Below are positions 14,853 to 22,881 of a stretch of 22,891 bases of DNA, piece by piece (the stretch's first letter is position 1; every line of letters begins with the position of its first letter). Below the pieces are notes generated by a model, which was given only the letters and a program-made list of their open reading frames with translations, did not search any database and had not been told where the DNA came from. Source of the stretch: JALXCH01 sp964495805 (GTDB lineage Bacteria > Calditrichota > Calditrichia > RBG-13-44-9); assembly GCA_964495805.1 (NCBI GenBank), contig CAZBWV010000111.1:1-22891 (forward strand), in the 5' to 3' direction. Made by a program: the position numbers and the translations under genes.

Positions 14853-17180
14853 TTAAAATCTTCCGAACTGGAAGTGAGTTTTCCATTGCCCGCGGCGCTT
14901 ACCAAAATAATCCAGATGGTCGAAACCATATCCAAAATCCACACCAATAATTCCAATCATGGGCATAAACACCCGCACACCCAGCCCTACACTGCGTTTA
15001 AGGTCCTGCAAATTGCTCTCCACAAAATCGCTCCACACGTTACCAGCTTCCACAAATACCAATCCGTAAATCGTGGGATTGGGTGCAATGGGCACACGTA
15101 GCTCGGCGGTAAACTTAGCCATGGATCGGCCGCCCAGCGGTCGTCCGGTAGTACTCAGCGGTCCCACTGTTCCGTCGTCGTAGCCGCGCAAACCTTCGGA
15201 AAAGCTCAATCCCGAACCGCCCATGTAAAACAGACCACCCGGATTGATGTAGTAATCTTTGTGCAATCCGTTAATGATGCCCATTTTGGCCTGGGTATAG
15301 AACACCAGCCCCATAAAGGTAGGCACATACCATTGAACCGTCAAAACGTTTTTCAGATAATCTTCGTCTCCGGAGAGCGGACCGCCGGAGAGTTCGGTCA
15401 GTAAGGAGTACACCGAACCGTTGGTGGGGAATTCCGGTCGGTTTCGGCTATCGCGCTGGATAATTTGCGTAATACTGACCTGCTGGGTGGGACGATCGTA
15501 GAACAGGTAGTTTTCTAATAGTTCGGGATCGCGCACGTTAAAGATTTTTGTTTCGGCCACCCGGAAGATCCAGTCGCCGCGGAAGTAACTATCCGGCCAG
15601 CGAAAACGGCGACCCACCTGCACCGAAGCACCTTTCACCTGGCGGTCCCAAGGGTAAAAGCCGCCACCGCTGCGGGTGTTAAACAGCGAAAACCCACCCA
15701 ACGTTCGGGTATTAAACAGCCATGGTTCGGTAAAACTCAGCGAAATGGAACGATAAAAGCGACCGAAATACCAGTCGAAGGACAACCGCTGACCGTCGCC
15801 ACCGGAGAAAGGATGCGCCAGGGAGAAGTTGTTCATGGAAAGCCCCACGCTGCCAATCATCCCATCCCGCTGGCTGTAACCGGCGGACATGTTGGCTGTG
15901 TCGGTGGACTTCTCCTCCACTTTCAGTTCCAGGTTCACGTGTTTGTCATCGCCTTCAATCAGTTTCACATCCGGAACCACATTGGCAAAGTAATTCAGAA
16001 TCCACACGTCCCGTACGCTCCGCTCCAGCTTGGCGCGGTTAAACGTGTCGCCCGGATAAATCTTCAATTCCCGCCGAATTACCTTCTCGTTGGTCTTGGT
16101 ATTGCCGGTAATAATAATTTCCTTGATGCGAACCACGTGCCCTTCGGAAATGCGAATGTGAATGTCCACCGTATCTTTCCCGGCAGGAATCTCCCGCGGC
16201 TGGATGTTGGCAAACAGATACCCCTGGTTGTAGTAAAGATTCTGAATATTTTCCCGAATGCTCTTCTCAAACTCTTCCTGATTGTACACATCGCCCTTGC
16301 TAAACAGCAACTGTTCGCGCAACTCCGCTTCGGTGAATACGGTATTGCCCTCAAAACTCACATCGCCAAAGTAATACCGATCGCCCTCATTAATATATAC
16401 ATCGATGTAAAGGTTGCGTTTGTCCGGACTGTAGTAAATGGAATCCTTCACGATTTCCGCATCCCGGAAGCCTTTTTTCCGGCAGTACGCCAGCAAGTTC
16501 TCCAGGTCCTTTTTATATTTTTTTTCGTTGAAATCCGCACTGCGCCACCAGCGATCTTCCTTAATTCCTTTAAACTGCTTCTTCAACTCCTTCTCGGAAA
16601 GATGCTTGTTTCCGAAAATGCGAATCCGTTTTACCTGCACCCGTTCCCCTTCGTCAATCTTCACTTCCGCAATCACCTGATCGGGGGTGGAGTGCACTGT
16701 ATCGATGGTAACTTTGGCAAGCAGATACCCTTCTTCCTTGTATTTACGCAATAAGTTTCGGCGTGCCTGGTAAATCCGGAAAGGAGTGAGTACCATTCCC
16801 TTGTAAAAATGAATTTCCTTGTCCACCTCGGACTTTTTCAGTTCCTTGTTTCCTTTTACCACCCAGCCTTTCAGGCGGGGGAATTCCTCTAACTGAATCA
16901 CCAGATCCAGCCCTTCGGGAGTCTGGTGTTCCACCATAATCTTAATGTCGGAAAAAAGCTTCAGCGCCCACAGGTTCTTCACCGCATTGGAGATATCGTC
17001 GGTGGTAATCTCTTTGCCCACGTGCAACCCGGAGTTCAGGTAAATGATGGAGGTGTCCGCTTTCACCCGTCCTTCAATTCGTATTTTATGAATCTTAAAA
17101 CGTGGGATTTGCGAAAATAACGGAGAAGTTATCAGCAAAGAGACCAGAGCTATGAAGACGATTCGAATTCCTGCGCGCAT
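14853..17180 (-). CDS. bamA: Outer membrane protein assembly factor BamA
   Basis: BamA is the central Omp85 protein that folds and inserts beta-barrel proteins into the outer membrane. The 775-residue product has a signal peptide (RIVFIALVSLLITSPLFSQ), five POTRA domains (about 25-420; e.g. FKIHKIRIEGRVKADTSII and VKRIRIFGNKHLSEKELKKQ) and a C-terminal 16-strand barrel (about 425-775). The barrel carries the conserved loop-6 motif in EGLRGYDDG and ends with the aromatic FQFGRF expected for recognition of the C-terminal strand. The ATG at 17180 is chosen because it gives a proper signal peptide and has GAGGGT immediately upstream; the frame continues 23 codons further to 17249, against the tamB stop. 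It is downstream of tamB by 69 nt and upstream of ompH by 70 nt. Confidence 0.96.
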   Translation of the reverse strand: MRAGIRIVFIALVSLLITSPLFSQIPRFKIHKIRIEGRVKADTSIIYLNSGLHVGKEITTDDISNAVKNLWALKLFSDIKIMVEHQTPEGLDLVIQLEEFPRLKGWVVKGNKELKKSEVDKEIHFYKGMVLTPFRIYQARRNLLRKYKEEGYLLAKVTIDTVHSTPDQVIAEVKIDEGERVQVKRIRIFGNKHLSEKELKKQFKGIKEDRWWRSADFNEKKYKKDLENLLAYCRKKGFRDAEIVKDSIYYSPDKRNLYIDVYINEGDRYYFGDVSFEGNTVFTEAELREQLLFSKGDVYNQEEFEKSIRENIQNLYYNQGYLFANIQPREIPAGKDTVDIHIRISEGHVVRIKEIIITGNTKTNEKVIRRELKIYPGDTFNRAKLERSVRDVWILNYFANVVPDVKLIEGDDKHVNLELKVEEKSTDTANMSAGYSQRDGMIGSVGLSMNNFSLAHPFSGGDGQRLSFDWYFGRFYRSISLSFTEPWLFNTRTLGGFSLFNTRSGGGFYPWDRQVKGASVQVGRRFRWPDSYFRGDWIFRVAETKIFNVRDPELLENYLFYDRPTQQVSITQIIQRDSRNRPEFPTNGSVYSLLTELSGGPLSGDEDYLKNVLTVQWYVPTFMGLVFYTQAKMGIINGLHKDYYINPGGLFYMGGSGLSFSEGLRGYDDGTVGPLSTTGRPLGGRSMAKFTAELRVPIAPNPTIYGLVFVEAGNVWSDFVESNLQDLKRSVGLGVRVFMPMIGIIGVDFGYGFDHLDYFGKRRGQWKTHFQFGRF

Positions 17181-17249
17181 ACCCTCAACAATCTGTTTAG
17201 AATTCCCGATTAAACCGCTAAAGTTAATTTCAGTTAGGTATAGTTGCAA

Positions 17250-20200
17250 TTAAAAATTAAATGAATGACGAAAACGAATCTTAAAGTCCTGCAAGCGATT
17301 CCGGTTGTAGTACACCGGATCGAACTGGAATTTATCATACTCCACTTCCAGCAATAGGTTTCGCAGCAGGCGGTACTCAAGGGCGAACCGGTGATTGAGT
17401 CCCAGACGGGGTTCATCGTACACCGCCACCAGCTGCCCGGAATAGGTCATGTATAAATTCCGCACCAGATATTTGCCCAGGGTAATCTGGGAACTCTGAA
17501 GCAACAACAATGCGGGATTTAAATTACTGTTCAATGAGGAGGTATAAGAATAAGGCGCTTCGATGGTATTAAACCGATTGTGCAGACCAAAATAGAGTAG
17601 GTTGGTGGAAAAGTTGGACTGAAGATGCACATAGTCCAGTCCCAATTTGCGCTCCAATTTGCGTTCCAGGGGACGCACCAGGGGACGGAACAGGTAGTTC
17701 TCCGTCAATGTTAGCCCGATTTCCCGGGCCTTTTTGCCCATGTTTTCCACCGAATATCCCAGGTACGCCAGCACTTCCTTCTGAGTTTCTCCGATGGTTG
17801 GGTCGCTGGACTCCAGTTTAAACCGAAAGTCTTCCCACCTTCCCCGGGAGACTTCCTTACCGGTTTCCGGATCGATGGCATACAGCACCAGGTAAATGTC
17901 CCTGGGGAAATTAGTAGAATCCCGTACCGTGGTCCATGCCCGACCATACACTTCCGGATAAATCTCAAATCCGTTAAAAATAGCCCCGAAACGATCCACC
18001 CGGAAGTTCATGTCCAGGTATTCCACCCGTCCGCGGGTGGATTCCACCTGCCCCAGCACCCGCAAACTTTCGTCCACCAGCCGGCCGGTGAATTCCAGGC
18101 CTCTGGAGGCTTCATCGATATTCAGGTCCAGATACACATCGTCCAGAAATGCAGGTACATCGGCAAAATAGCGGTTCCCCATTCCCGACTCAACCAGCAC
18201 ATCCCAATCGATATTCATTAAAAATTCGGTCACCACATCCGTTTCTTCTTCCTCTGTTGCAGCCGTTTCCAGAAACGGATAAGTTACCCGGCATTCGTAC
18301 AGGGTTACCTTTCCGCGCACGTGGGGTAATTCCACCGGGCCGGCAAAATAAAACTTCTCTCCCGGTACTTTACCGGATACGGCAAAATATCCGATGTCGT
18401 TGGGCATCATCAATCCCGGAATGGACAGCGGAATTCCCCTGGGATCGGTTTCCATTACCAGAACACCAAAATTAAGCCCCAGGTCTTCAAAGAACCAGGG
18501 TTCCAGCTTTTTCCCGGCGGACACTTCCTGAGCGGTCAAATTGTAGATTTTTACATGGCGATTTAACAATTTCCCTTCCAGATTGTGGATATGGACAAAA
18601 TGATCGCCTTCGCGCAGCTCAATATCGGCTTTGAGTCCGGTGAGCGGAGGAATGACCGAAGTAAATTTCATCGTTCCATTGTAGATCAGAAGCCGTCCTG
18701 CCTGCAGGTGAGGATTCTCCCGCGTACCGGTAATGTGCATGTCCAGTTCGCCCAGGCAATCCGGCTCCTGGAAAAAATCGATAATTGCCGGTAACTCTGC
18801 CAGCACATTTCCCTTGACGGACAGTTGCAAATCCAGCGGTGCACCGGCATCCACCGGCAGCAACCCTCCTCCTTCGATGCTGTATTCGTTGGGATCCACA
18901 TAAATAAATTTTTGAATACGAAAAGCGTGCTCCTGAATTCGGGTAAGTGTGGAGGTGGGCGGAATGGAATCAGTAAAAATAATATTGATGGTATGGTACG
19001 GGCGCTCCAACACCAGGCCGTCCTTCAGAATAATTGTACCCCAGATTTCCGGATGCGCTACCGTTCCGTCCATGTTGACTTCGTACTCCAGTTCGCCACG
19101 GATCAGGTCGGGATTGTTGAAAATGGTGGTAGCCAGAAAATTGCTTTCGATGCCCTCTCCCCGGATATAGGCAGAAAGGTGATCGCGCAACAGATCCATG
19201 GAAAAATCTGCGGTAAGAATTGGTCGATTATTGTAGGTTACCTCAGCCTGCTGAAAAGTAAGTCGGGAATGGTTAAACTCCCCCCGGAAGTTTGCCGCAT
19301 AATAGCCGTTCTGGTTCAAAATAAAGCCTTTTCCGTACAGTGTGAACTCAATACGCGGATCGCCAGTGGTGCCGGAAAAGATAGCTTTTCCGCCAATCTT
19401 TCCCTCGCTGATTGCTGTGTACAGGTCGGGAAAGTTCCCCACAAATTGCTTCAGGGCAATATCCTGCAACTCCATCTCTCCCTTTACCGGTCCGTCTTTC
19501 TGGTAGGAAATATCCGCCGTGAGGGTGAGTAAGCGATTGGCTTTTAACCGGGCATGAAGATAGTTCTTTTTATCCACAATGGCAAAATTGCCGTGAATTC
19601 GCTGGGGGGAGGTGCGCATGCTAAACCGCCCCTGAAATTTAAACGGTGGCTGAATAAGATTAACCGCATTGCCGATCAATGAGAAAAACACGTCTCCGCT
19701 GGTGCGACGAATAAAATTCACTTTAGCAGTGGGGAAATTAACCGGGCCGGAGAAATAGAAATCGGCGCGGAACCGCCGGGAAATGGTTTGCACCAGCGCA
19801 AAGGTGCTGAGTGAGTCCAGCGGCACATCACGCAGTTCCATGATCTGAAAAGTGGGGTCTTCCCACAGGTTGGTGATTCGCGCATCCACCTGCCAGTTAC
19901 CCGGAGCTGTGCTCAGGGAATGCACTTCCAGGGAATCGTCCACCAATTTGTACGCCAGTAGCCCCCGTAGCACCGTATCCCCATCTTCCGTGGTAAACTG
20001 GCTGCGCATATTCCCTGAAAAAGTGAGTGAGTTGATATCCCCTTTCATGGTGGTATGGTAATGCATCAACGTCCGGTTCAGCCGATCCAGCACCGGCACC
20101 ACTCCCCGATCAATCTGACGCTGGCTATCCAGAGTCAGGCGCATGGTCATGGTGTTAAAATCAAGCTGACCGTAACCGTGGTGATCCATTCCGATGGCAT

Positions 20201-21416
20201 GGGAAACAATGCGATTCCACCGCCACAGTTTACTGGTGTTATTGTATAGAAAATCCAGCCGGGTGCGGTAAAACGGTACAAATGCGTAATACATTTCCGA
20301 TGAATAAATAGAACCGCGGATGACCAGATTTTTAGGAGCACCAACCAGTTCCACATGTCCCTGCAGCTTACCACGGTTAAGCAATTCCAGAATGGGAACG
20401 GAAATAACCAGATTTTTTGCGGAATAATTATCGAAATCGACGGATAGATTCAGCTCAGGATGAAAAATGCTCCCCAGACTTCCGTGCATCACAAATCGAC
20501 CATCCTGAGCGGTCCCGGCCACCGGCGAGAGCACCATCTCCTGTCCCTGGAAAATCAGGTAAAAATCCCGGGCATGAATCTGTTGCTCAAAGGAGGTGGC
20601 AAACATTCGGGACACGTGTAAACTTCCAGCCATGGCCAGGCTGCGCACGGAAAAATCCGGTGAGGAGAGATGCAGTTGCCCCTGAACATCTGCTTCCTTC
20701 AAAAAGAACGCCGGGGAATTGAGAATGGGCAAATGTTCCTGCACGTGAGTGCGGGCAATGTCCACATCAAAATCCCAGGTGCGTTTGCGAAAATCCAGCA
20801 AACCTCGGATATGCAAGTTGGGTTCGTCGCTGTTAAACACCCGGCCGGTTAGTACCAATTCTGCCTGCCTGGTGGGTTTTACCAGAATCATGCCGTTTAG
20901 CCCGGCAAAACCTGGGGTGGGCGGAACGCTGTCCCGCTGCCAGAACAACCTGCCATCCTGCACAAAAATACGGTCTATTTCCGCAAATTTTCGAAATCCC
21001 AGCAACAATCGGCCAATATCCACCGAATCGTCCGGAGTAGTACTGTTTCGATTTCGCTTATTTAGATAAACCAGCAAACGGGGATTTTTAAAGGTGACCG
21101 ACTCAATCACCTGCAAGGGATCCAGATGGTGTAATAATAATTTATGAATGCTATAACCAATACGAACCTCATCCAGGTGCAGATTGTACTGATGATGATT
21201 GCCATTTACGGAAATATCGTAAAAGGAGATGTAACCAAATCCCAGGGAGAAATCGCTCATTTTAAACTGTTCACCTAAAAAAGGACGCAGGCGTTCCTCC
21301 AGGGAAAGCTGGATTTCATCCTTTATGGGAGTCAATCGCCAGACTAACTGAAAGGAAAGAATGGCGGTAAAAAGGATGATAAAAAAGTAAAATACCCAGT
21401 TATTCTTTTTCTTCAT
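17250..21416 (-). CDS. TamB-like translocation/assembly module protein
   Basis: This 1388-residue protein has one N-terminal membrane anchor (about residues 7-28) followed by a very long beta-rich region, the architecture of TamB/AsmA-like bridge proteins that span the periplasm and help transport lipids or assemble outer-membrane proteins. The TamB (DUF490) signature lies near 1110-1170, with GQVESTRGRVEYLDMNFRVD and 'FNGFEIYPEVYGRAW'. Repeated phrases of the type 'G.l...G....l.g.i' occur throughout. The C-terminus ends in RHSFNF, an aromatic ending compatible with interaction with a barrel partner. It lies directly upstream of bamA with no separate TamA, which suggests that it works with BamA. 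No clear Shine-Dalgarno precedes the ATG. It is somewhat longer than the E. coli protein (about 1260). Confidence 0.87.
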   Translation of the reverse strand: MKKKNNWVFYFFIILFTAILSFQLVWRLTPIKDEIQLSLEERLRPFLGEQFKMSDFSLGFGYISFYDISVNGNHHQYNLHLDEVRIGYSIHKLLLHHLDPLQVIESVTFKNPRLLVYLNKRNRNSTTPDDSVDIGRLLLGFRKFAEIDRIFVQDGRLFWQRDSVPPTPGFAGLNGMILVKPTRQAELVLTGRVFNSDEPNLHIRGLLDFRKRTWDFDVDIARTHVQEHLPILNSPAFFLKEADVQGQLHLSSPDFSVRSLAMAGSLHVSRMFATSFEQQIHARDFYLIFQGQEMVLSPVAGTAQDGRFVMHGSLGSIFHPELNLSVDFDNYSAKNLVISVPILELLNRGKLQGHVELVGAPKNLVIRGSIYSSEMYYAFVPFYRTRLDFLYNNTSKLWRWNRIVSHAIGMDHHGYGQLDFNTMTMRLTLDSQRQIDRGVVPVLDRLNRTLMHYHTTMKGDINSLTFSGNMRSQFTTEDGDTVLRGLLAYKLVDDSLEVHSLSTAPGNWQVDARITNLWEDPTFQIMELRDVPLDSLSTFALVQTISRRFRADFYFSGPVNFPTAKVNFIRRTSGDVFFSLIGNAVNLIQPPFKFQGRFSMRTSPQRIHGNFAIVDKKNYLHARLKANRLLTLTADISYQKDGPVKGEMELQDIALKQFVGNFPDLYTAISEGKIGGKAIFSGTTGDPRIEFTLYGKGFILNQNGYYAANFRGEFNHSRLTFQQAEVTYNNRPILTADFSMDLLRDHLSAYIRGEGIESNFLATTIFNNPDLIRGELEYEVNMDGTVAHPEIWGTIILKDGLVLERPYHTINIIFTDSIPPTSTLTRIQEHAFRIQKFIYVDPNEYSIEGGGLLPVDAGAPLDLQLSVKGNVLAELPAIIDFFQEPDCLGELDMHITGTRENPHLQAGRLLIYNGTMKFTSVIPPLTGLKADIELREGDHFVHIHNLEGKLLNRHVKIYNLTAQEVSAGKKLEPWFFEDLGLNFGVLVMETDPRGIPLSIPGLMMPNDIGYFAVSGKVPGEKFYFAGPVELPHVRGKVTLYECRVTYPFLETAATEEEETDVVTEFLMNIDWDVLVESGMGNRYFADVPAFLDDVYLDLNIDEASRGLEFTGRLVDESLRVLGQVESTRGRVEYLDMNFRVDRFGAIFNGFEIYPEVYGRAWTTVRDSTNFPRDIYLVLYAIDPETGKEVSRGRWEDFRFKLESSDPTIGETQKEVLAYLGYSVENMGKKAREIGLTLTENYLFRPLVRPLERKLERKLGLDYVHLQSNFSTNLLYFGLHNRFNTIEAPYSYTSSLNSNLNPALLLLQSSQITLGKYLVRNLYMTYSGQLVAVYDEPRLGLNHRFALEYRLLRNLLLEVEYDKFQFDPVYYNRNRLQDFKIRFRHSFNF

Positions 21417-21701
21417 AAATCAACGCAATCTTCTCTAACAATTTGAACAGCACCTCAACACCCAGATTTTTAATCGATTGAAATTACATTTCGTTCCCGG
21501 TTCAGTCCAATTGCTCTGTTTTTACCTTTTTCCATCGAATTTTAAATAGCTTCGGAATTTAACTAATTTTGCAATTTTAAACAAATAAGTTGTTGGGCAC
21601 TTTTCGATTTGAATTGTGTCCCGTCTCCGGCAAAGCAGGTTGTCCCTTGGGTGGTTTTTTAAATTTCTTTTTTAAGGAAACCATACCACCGACCTGAAGC
21701 C

Positions 21702-21721
21702 ACAGTGTTAATGCCTAACGG
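21702..21721 (+). repeat. Solo right end of the terminal-inverted-repeat element
   Basis: CTGAAGCCACAGTGTTAATG (about 21703-21722) matches the right terminal repeat of the element at 22142-22356 with one base changed within this stretch. No left end is visible, so it is a truncated copy. It precedes repeat A1 by about 22 nt, as the intact right end precedes A3 by 25 nt. Confidence 0.6.
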
Positions 21722-21743
21722 ATAAAAAGGATTGCAGTCTAAT

Positions 21744-21878
21744 GAGATTCCTCCATTCCGCTCCTCACTCCGTTCGTCGCTCCAGTCGGAATGACAGATG
21801 GCTGGTGTGTCACGCCGGGCGGTGTCATTCTTTCCTTCTGTCACCCCGAGCGGAGCGCAGCGGAGTCGAGGGGTCTCA
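21744..21878. repeat. A-B inverted repeat unit 1
   Basis: Half A (21744-21796) starts GAGATTCCTCCATTCCGCTC and ends CGGAATGACA. Half B (21839-21878) starts TGTCACCCCGAGCGGAGCG and ends GTCGAGGGGTCTCA. B is a diverged reverse-complement relative of A: both ends match (GAGAyyCC / GGrrTCTC and yyTGACA / TGTCAyy), so the unit could fold into a long imperfect hairpin. The 42-nt spacer contains a further TGTCACGCC piece that looks like a broken B. Confidence 0.8.
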
Positions 21879-21880
21879 AT

Positions 21881-21926
21881 CCCATACGGCTTGACCAGAA
21901 AAAAATTAGACAGGATGTACAGGATG
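21881..21926 (+). repeat. ACAGGAT-rich module C1
   Basis: The module reads CCCATACGGCTTGACCAG, an A-run, then GACAGGATGTACAGGATG. The same order recurs at 22041-22100 and, more diverged, at 22491-22550. It links B1 to A2. Confidence 0.7.
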
Positions 21927-21935
21927 GTGTTTTTT

Positions 21936-22040
21936 GAGATTCCTCCATTTCGCTCCTCACTTCGTTCGTCGCTCCAGTCGGAATGACACCTGTACACCAT
22001 GTCACCCCGAGCGGAGCGATAGCGGAGTCGAGGGGTCTCA
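21936..22040. repeat. A-B inverted repeat unit 2
   Basis: Half A (21936-21988) differs from A1 by a few C/T changes; half B (22000-22040) is nearly identical to B1. The spacer is only 11 nt (CCTGTACACCA), so this is the most compact and most hairpin-like unit. Confidence 0.8.
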
Positions 22041-22100
22041 ATCCCATCCGGCTTGACCAGAAAAAAAATTTTGACAGGATGTACAGGATGGAACAGGATT
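22041..22100 (+). repeat. ACAGGAT-rich module C2
   Basis: The module reads ATCCCATCCGGCTTGACCAG, an A-run, then three ACAGGAT repeats spaced by 2-3 nt (ending GGAACAGGATT). It is the cleanest C copy and follows B2 directly. Confidence 0.7.
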
Positions 22101-22141
22101 AGGAATTGACAATTTTACTGAGTTCAGAAGCCTGAACATTA

Positions 22142-22356
22142 ATTAACACCGTGGCTTTAGCCCGGTGAAATAGCGAGTGGTGAGCGGTAAAGAAACCGTT
22201 TCAACGGTTTCTGGCAGAATGTTTGTGAGCATCTGCAGTTCGGACAAATTCAGGGTGGTAAAACGAGACGGGTTGCTAATCTTTAAACCGCTGAAGCGGT
22301 TTCCTCTTTGATGGATGTGGCTTTCCTTTCCACCGGGCTGAAGCCACGGTGTTAAT
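22142..22356. mobile_element. 215-bp element with 26-bp terminal inverted repeats (MITE-like, non-coding)
   Basis: The left end (22142-22167) begins ATTAACACCGTGGCTT and the right end (22331-22356) is its reverse complement with one mismatch in 26. Inside are two perfect short palindromes: 22191-22212 (10-bp arms AGAAACCGTT/AACGGTTTCT, loop TC) and 22285-22302 (8-bp arms AAACCGCT/AGCGGTTT, loop GA). No ORF and no clear target-site duplication were found. The size and ends fit a miniature inverted-repeat element; a structured-RNA or regulatory repeat is the alternative. Confidence 0.6.
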
Positions 22357-22381
22357 GTTTACCGAATGAACTACAGTTAAT

Positions 22382-22486
22382 GAGATTCCTCCATTCCGCT
22401 CCTCACTCCGTTCGTCGCTCCAGTCGGAATGACAGCGAGCTGCTGTGTCACACCCAGCGGAGCGCCAGCGGAGTCGAGGGGTCTCA
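22382..22486. repeat. A-B inverted repeat unit 3
   Basis: Half A (22382-22434) is identical or nearly so to A1. Half B (22446-22486) reads TGTCACACCCAGCGGAGCG and ends GTCGAGGGGTCTCA, slightly diverged from B1. The spacer is 11 nt. Confidence 0.8.
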
Positions 22487-22490
22487 TCTT

Positions 22491-22550
22491 CGATCCGGCT
22501 TTTTCCTGAAAAGAATTTTTGGACAGGATAGACAGGATGAAACAGGATTA
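22491..22550 (+). repeat. ACAGGAT-rich module C3
   Basis: A diverged C copy: CGATCCGGCTTTTTCC, then GGACAGGATAGACAGGATG and AACAGGATTA. An inverted relative follows at 22610-22638. Confidence 0.65.
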
Positions 22551-22609
22551 ATTTTGAAAAGAATTAAAAGCAATATAGAATTGAAATCAATCAAACATAA
22601 AATCCATTC

Positions 22610-22638
22610 ATCATCCTGAAAATCCTGTTCATCCTGTC
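22610..22638 (-). repeat. Inverted C-type module
   Basis: The plus strand reads ATCATCCTGAAAATCCTG followed by TTCATCCTGTC, the reverse complement of an ACAGGAT triple. With C3 (22522-22550) it forms an inverted pair around about 60 nt of AT-rich sequence. Confidence 0.65.
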
Positions 22639-22656
22639 AAAAAAAAATTTCAAGAG

Positions 22657-22770
22657 GGATGAACAGGTTGGTGTTCTTCAGAGATTCCTCCACTCCGCTC
22701 CTCACTTCGTTCGTCGCTCCAGTCGGAATGACAGCGAACTGCCGGGTCACCTCGAGCGGAGCGTCAGTGA
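22657..22770. repeat. Degenerate C end plus A-B unit 4
   Basis: GGATGAACAGGTTGGTGTTC (22657-22676) repeats the C1-A2 junction. Half A (22681-22733) is well conserved. Half B (about 22745-22770, GGTCACCTCGAGCGGAGCG) is recognisable only at its first part and then lost, with no GGGGTCTCA end. Confidence 0.65.
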
Positions 22771-22871
22771 AAATGAAAGGTTTTATAAAATTCCTCCAAA
22801 TTAACCAGGGGATTTTAGCACGACTTTTCGTATATTATTATGTGGCACAATCGGATTCCAAAATAACATCC

Positions 22872-22876
22872 GGAGG
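22872..22876 (+). promoter_or_regulatory. Ribosome binding site for the gene at 22882
   Basis: GGAGG stands 5 nt before the ATG at 22882-22884, a strong initiation signal. A TATATTATTAT stretch at 22831-22841 could provide a -10 element, but no -35 partner was seen. Confidence 0.7.
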
Positions 22877-22881
22877 TATCC

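Larger units (their letters stand above)
21417..22881. other. 1.46-kb gene-free region dominated by dispersed repeats
   Basis: The first 280 nt (21417-21695) are AT-rich and unique as far as I can see; they must hold the promoter of tamB-bamA-ompH on the minus strand, but I could not pick a convincing one. From 21696 to about 22770 the region is a mosaic of three repeat types (A-B inverted units, ACAGGAT-rich C modules and elements with terminal inverted repeats). The last 110 nt (22771-22881) are AT-rich and lead into the next gene on the plus strand. Open frames here run through repeats and are not believed to be genes. Confidence 0.8.

Noticed and set aside
21659..22000. Minus-strand frame with repeated 'CHSDWSDERSEERNGGIS' and the similar frames at 21798-21986, 21841-22047 and 22380-22619
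   Set aside because: These are translations of dispersed A and B repeats and contain the same phrase twice; such strings are typical spurious predictions. No ribosome site and no family.
21744..22770. CRISPR or recombination attachment sites as an explanation of the A-B repeats
   Set aside because: Spacing is irregular (192, 446 and 299 nt), halves are inverted, no cas or integrase gene is present and no spacer-like uniform unique segments are seen.
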